Source: Plantago ovata
Taxonomy: Eukaryota; Streptophyta; Magnoliopsida; Lamiales; Plantaginaceae
Direction: 5' to 3'
Assembly: GCA_028274465.1 (NCBI GenBank)
Contig: CM051457.1
Location: 12,303,908-12,367,907, forward strand
Length of the DNA: 64,000 bases
Under the pieces are notes generated by a model. It was not told where the DNA came from. It searched no databases and saw nothing but the letters and a program-made list of their open reading frames with translations. The position numbers were made by a program, and so were the translations under genes. Every line of letters starts with the position of its first letter. Position 1 is the first letter of the stretch. Below, piece by piece: positions 59,330 through 64,000 of the stretch.

Positions 59330-60050
59330 CGATTGTATGTATTGGTATGTCAATCATAACAGGGCCCTTTTAAACGTTGGTAATGTAAAGTAGATGTGTG
59401 GGTCATGCGGATGCCAACCGTCCATCTATTCGCAGATTACATAAAACTTACCCACATATTGCACCCCTCAATATTATACTGTAAGAAGTAATGTACACTT
59501 ATCTCTACATGAAGAAAATGTGAGTACAATTTTGGGTGGTGTACAAAGTTAACTAAAGTCTCTGGAAGAGCAAACATAATTTCGAATTTTCATGCGGTAC
59601 TTGCTCTCAAGGCAAATTAATTATACGACCATCTATAGAAAAGCTCGAATATGAAAGTCCTGCTTTCTTAAAGAGAATTTACGGAATATATATATATATA
59701 TATGAACCAATACAACTAGGACCTTATAGATATTTATGGTTCTAATAGATGCACCCACCAAATGATCACATGTGTGCTTATTGTCTACTCGTAATTTGGT
59801 ATTGGCCTCAAACATTTAATAATCAATGATGCATGTTTATTGGTATAAATATTGAACATCATGTTGTACAAAATGGTATAGCCGAATCATTTATTAAATG
59901 TCGTCAGTTACGTGACTGCATGAGGACATGCAATCTCAGAGTGCTACATGAGACATGAAAAATAAAACACGTGTTGAATGGGATATAGGGCTTGCATGCC
60001 AATATATACGTGAAGGCGAATTAGGTATTAAATAATCTTAAAACCTTTTA
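59330..60050. other. Intergenic, no gene seen
   Basis: Includes a (TA)n run near 59688-59703. No gene. Confidence 0.4.
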
Positions 60051-60056
60051 TGTAGT

Positions 60057-60560
60057 GTATGGAGGAAACTGTTCTTCACCAACCGGGCCAGACCAAGAGC
60101 AATGAGCATTATTCATATTGTAGCTTTGCGTACAGGGTAGGTTGTGCACAAAAGATCGACTGACAAAATTCGGGATTGTTAATGATGGAAGCTGTGGTTT
60201 TTGCCAACAACCAAAAATAAATCGGCATCTATTCTTTGAATGCTTGTAGACAAAAATGATATGGGAGAATATTTACAGTGGCTAAACGTTAGATTCCCTA
60301 GAGCTGGACAGGCGCCTGATATGGCCTGGATCATTGCAAACACGAAAGGTGAGGGGCGTATGGCCCGCGTTCTGAAACTGGCCACTGCTGAAACAATTTA
60401 TGTGATATGGACAACCCGGAATAAAATGATCTTTGAACCTGGTTTGGATCACACTGGGAATCTGATTGAGCATATAAAATATGTGATTGTGAATGAGCAA
60501 ACAATTGCAGACTCTTGTGCTTGACATGGGAGCAACATGATAAGCAGTATTTTGTTTTCA
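60057..60560 (+). mobile_element. LINE (L1-type) relic, ORF2 C-terminal end
   Basis: Pieces in order: FFTNRARPRAMSIIHIVALR, DGSCGFCQQPKINRHLFFEC (zinc-binding reverse-transcriptase tail), then a 94-residue frame with DMAWIIANTKGEGRMARVLK and LATAETIYVIWTTRNKMIFE, ending at TGA near 60522-60524. This is the same domain type as the minus-strand relic at 24880-26030 but a different copy. It carries at least one or two frame changes and a stop between the zinc motif and the final frame; upstream ORF2 is missing. Confidence 0.8.
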
Positions 60561-60564
60561 CGGC

Positions 60565-61740
60565 TAATTGAGAGGATTTACTGTTCCTGCTTTTTGTTGC
60601 TAAAAATTGATAGACTAGTTGAGTTATTAGCCTAGTTGTTTTTTAGCTTCTTGCCTGGATCATTGGATCGACTTTTTCTGTACTGAACTGTTTTGGATAA
60701 TAGAAAGTGCTCTACGTTCCAAAATTGAAACTACTTTGGTGCATCGTAGCGGAATCAAACTCTTTTTGCGCACAAACATATAAAACAAGTGCTGACATGC
60801 AAGTTTGGGCTTGAGCCCTAGTTGGATTTGGAAACAATTAATCAAGTTCCAAACTACGTTTTCGTCTCTTATCCGTTGCAACTAGGCACGCGAACTTGTA
60901 TTAAATTTTTATGGATCGGTGGTGTTTCAATTTGCAATTTTTTATTTGAGACCTCATGGAGGCTCCAATTCTCAACCAAATGGCTGACTTGTACTCCCTT
61001 CATTCCATTATATTATAGTTGAACCATTTTAACTTTTGTAAAACAGTTTTTAAATAAGTATTAAATTATAAAAGTAAAATATTTTTAACAAATTTTTAAC
61101 AAATTATATTATAAAACGGGAAACTTTAGTGTGTCAGCTTGGGATGTTTGTCCGTACAATCAGATCAAGATCTATGTAATGATATAACTATTATAATATA
61201 ACTACATGGGGAGTCACATCCGTAACTCAAAGCTCCCTACCCTTTTGCAATGTAGTTAACATTAAGAAAAAATAATAATAAAAAAGATGGAAGGTATGTT
61301 GATTGAATTTGATCCATTGAAACTTGATTTTTAACCGTCATTTTAAACTCGAACTAAAGACACTAATCACACCTTAATTAATTAAGAATTCCAACAATTT
61401 CCCACATGAATGAAAATTGATGCACATGCGTGCTTCAAACTATTGATCAATATTCCAGCGAAAATTTTATTGCATCGGAGTAGACGGCCTTTGGCTTTGA
61501 ATCACCCCTAACACATTAGTATACATCACCACCAAACTTGCCACACGATTAAACATCAATATATTTAGTGTAAACCAAGACAATAATACCTACACAATAA
61601 TTATTCTTTCACATATATTACCGTGTTATTATAAATTTCAATACACTATGATGCATTTAATGAATAGCGAACTATAATCATTGGTTCTCTTTTGGAAAAT
61701 ATATTAGATATGTATTAGAATAAAAACTAATTTCTTGAAT
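60565..61740. other. Intergenic, no gene seen
   Basis: Possible LINE 3' UTR at the left. Near 60991 a phrase TACTCCCTTCATTCCATTAT resembles one Stowaway end, but no partner end was found. Confidence 0.35.
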
Positions 61741-61746
61741 TCCTTA

Positions 61747-62088
61747 GAGCACCCCTTATGATTTGAGGCTTAATTGAGGCTTTAAACATATAAGCCTCAA
61801 GAAAAATCCTTCTCAAATTGAAGACTCAAATGGTTTGGGGCTTAATTGAGAGTTTTATTTGGGTCTCATATGTCACATGTCATTCCTTTATTAATTTCCT
61901 ACTAAAAAAATATAATAAAATAATTTTTTAAATTTAATTTGGGGCTTAAATGGGGGCTACTAGTTAGTTGCCCTTTCCCATGGGCTACTAATTAGTAGCC
62001 CAAAAAAAGATTCTATCGGAAGCATTTCGGAACTTATTGGTACTTTAAGTCTCAATTAAGTCCAAAAAAACCTCCGGAAGGAGTGATC
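61747..62088. mobile_element. PIF/Harbinger (Tourist-like) MITE, copy 2
   Basis: TTA flanks it at 61744-61746 and 62089-62091. The left end GAGCACCCCTTATGATTTGAGG and the right end read inward GATCACTCCTTCCGGAGGTT pair imperfectly. Internal GGGGCTTAATTGAG, CTACTAATTAGTAGCC and AAGACTCAAATGGTTTGGG are shared in kind with the 50793 copy. 342 bp, non-coding. Confidence 0.8.
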
Positions 62089-62094
62089 TTAGTC

Positions 62095-62600
62095 CTTGGT
62101 CCTAATTACGCCCTGTTTTCATGTGTAATTTTTGTAAATGTCAGATTTATTTTTCTTTTCGGTGAGGAAATCATATCTCCCACACATAAGGAGCATACTT
62201 GCTCAATTTTGCTAATATGATTGATATTTTTATCTAACTGTTTAATTATATTGAAAATCAAGTTTTGAACGAGACTGCAACTTTATTTTATATTGATTTT
62301 TTTTAATGACAAATATTACGACTACTCCTACACTACTTTTATACAAATATCGTATACCACCTTATATCTGCACACTTAAACCTACTTAATGTCTCTGCCG
62401 GGGATTTTTTTTTTTTATATATATATATTGTTGATGCATTACAAAAGTTAAAGAGCACCAAAATGATTTCTTTAATTTTAGTTGTTCTACATAGGATTTT
62501 TTACGAAAGTGATTTTCTACTACACTAAAGAGGTGACTAATAATTGATTTTACTTAATTTAACAATAGATATTACAGATATATATATGTTTCAATAAATA
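62095..62600. other. AT-rich spacer, no gene seen
   Basis: Spacer between the MITE and the tRNA-like sequence. Confidence 0.4.
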
Positions 62601-62613
62601 TCAATTACAACAA

Positions 62614-62686
62614 GGTTTCGTGGTGTAGTTGGTTATCACGTCAGTCTAACACACGGAAGGTCTCCGGTTCGAACCCGGTGAAGCCA
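62614..62686 (+). tRNA. tRNA-Val(AAC), degenerate copy
   Basis: The sequence matches plant tRNA-Val(AAC): acceptor GGTTTCG, D-arm GTGTAGTTGGTTATCAC, anticodon loop CTAACAC, T-arm CCGGTTCGAACCCGG. Two defects: an A-G mismatch in the anticodon stem (ACGGA where ACTGA is expected), and a change plus one-base loss after CCCGG that shortens the T-stem/acceptor junction. A T5 run follows at about 62701-62705. The internal A and B boxes are intact, so transcription is possible, but it is likely a pseudogene. No CCA is encoded, as normal for nuclear tRNAs. Confidence 0.75.
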
Positions 62687-62689
62687 TTA

Positions 62690-64000
62690 TGTGTGATTAA
62701 TTTTTCTAATTGGCTTAGCCATGTGATTTTAAATTAAATAAAAAAAAATTATATCTTAGCTTTTTTTTTTCCTTTCTAAAATTATGTCATTCTAGAAGGA
62801 GTATCTGTTTTCTTCCCCTTGGGCCTTGCCAATCACGTTAGAATTTCCAAATCATGAGTCAAAAAAAAAAACAAAAAAACAAAAAAAAAACTCACAATTC
62901 ACAAATACAATGGCTTAATTGGAACGCTAATCCGACAAAGAGCGAGATAGGTGGTATCGCTTTGCTAGATTCTGCCGTCGAATCAATTTTAATTTCCAAT
63001 GAGATGAAATACATGGTTACGTACGTAGCTTAATTGCGAGTACTATATATTTTTAAAGAATAATATAATAATATAATATTCGGGGTGATGACGAATGTGG
63101 TTACGAAAGTTACATATTTTGACATAATGTGCGTATCATTTCAACTAATGTATGTTTGTTGCCAAAGTCACAAGGTGAAACTTCCCAAGTATAACAAACA
63201 GAGAATATATATAAAAGCTTGTGGAAATAGATTAACGAACTAAGACTCGTGTTTCTCTTCTCCAAACTCAGAAGTTCTTCGTAGTCTTGTGAAGTCGAAT
63301 TGCGTTTAAATAGTTGAGTAGGTTGAACTCTTAAAGAATATTCTCCGTCTACGATATTAAAGTATTGATGTACTTTTCCTTGTCGAAGCACAACTTTAAA
63401 AAATATCAATGACTCAGTAGAAGTATCCGTATTTTTTCTAAAGGATTATTCATCTCCATTTCAAGTTAACGAAAAATTAGTAGAAATTTTTAAATAAATA
63501 CACCTTTCTTCTCGGAATTGAGAGGAGAGAATGCAGCAAGAAAGACTAGCTCTCTCTTTTTTTGCCTAACGGTACGTTGCCCAAGAGTTTAGTAGTAAAA
63601 CAAAGTTTAGAAATCCTTTTTTAAAAAGAGCTTCTCTGGGAAATAAACCTAAGTGTAGTCAAGAGTCATCAACCATCTAAACAAACTTCCTAATTTTAGT
63701 ATAACAAACTTGGACCATCTAAATACTAAAAATGGGATAAGTACATTAGTAATCAAGAAACGAATTGATGCTCAAAGATAAAGTTAAAACTAGGTAACTA
63801 AAACTAATAGAAATTAATTTCTCTAATTAAAAAATATTTGGAATATTGGAATATAAAAAATATTCCAACACAAAGCCAACGGGACTAAATTGAGTATACT
63901 GTTTTTTTTTTTTCAGAGAAAAGAAACTCAAAGAAACAAATAATTATTTGACTACGTATGTACTTTTTAGCGGGGAGTTGTAGGCTTGTAGCCACTATTT
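62690..64000. other. Right flank, no gene seen
   Basis: AT-rich sequence with A and T homopolymers. The 99-codon minus-strand frame at 63110-63409 has no recognisable features. Confidence 0.4.

Overview
This is a stretch of a plant nuclear genome, almost certainly a eudicot. Genes have GT-AG introns and AT-rich spacers, and the products are plant-specific: a sugar transport protein, chloroplast thioredoxin x, a U-box/ARM ligase and an IWS1 copy. A 23 kDa jasmonate-induced-protein gene beside an uncharacterised helical-protein gene suggests Caryophyllales (Amaranthaceae-like: spinach, beet, quinoa relatives). That lineage call is inference from family distribution, not proof.

Layout, left to right. 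1-7 kb: the last exon of an unknown gene, a hAT element with a clear 8-bp target duplication, a JIP23-type gene with one frame break, a long-inverted-repeat element, and an uncharacterised two-exon gene. 7.7-10.2 kb: an EAPP-family zinc protein (minus). 10-14 kb: gene-poor, holding a hAT-like element, two Stowaway MITEs and a decayed minisatellite. 14.5-16.4 kb: an intronless IWS1 copy and a weak ORF carrying a 67-bp tandem duplication. 18-22 kb: MITEs, a nested foldback and a second hAT element just upstream of eIF6 (22.1-24.4 kb, seven exons, two telo-boxes). 24.9-29.4 kb: a LINE relic, a tiny retro-insertion scar, a hAT element and a Stowaway. 30.6-43.1 kb is the gene-rich core: RING-H2 ligase, thioredoxin x, STP5-like sugar transporter, SAM methyltransferase and TSSC4-like protein. 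44.1-48.4 kb: a four-exon U-box/ARM E3 ligase. 49-64 kb: a tandemly duplicated 0.5-kb block, two copies of one PIF/Harbinger MITE, a hAT element with a perfect TSD, an F-box gene with one frame break, a second F-box scrap, a LINE 3' relic and a degenerate tRNA-Val(AAC).

The genes do not form a pathway; they are ordinary scattered housekeeping and regulatory genes. The most distinctive structural theme is a set of non-autonomous hAT-type elements. Four have target duplications readable in the sequence. Two of these, plus an unflanked third, carry dense subterminal arrays of a family-specific short motif (GGACCGGATCC-like, AATCCGATCCGA-like, GGCTCGGCTCG-like). I recognised no LTR retrotransposon, endogenous virus, CRISPR array or bacterial-type operon. 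I could not run searches; every family name rests on motifs and remembered family features.
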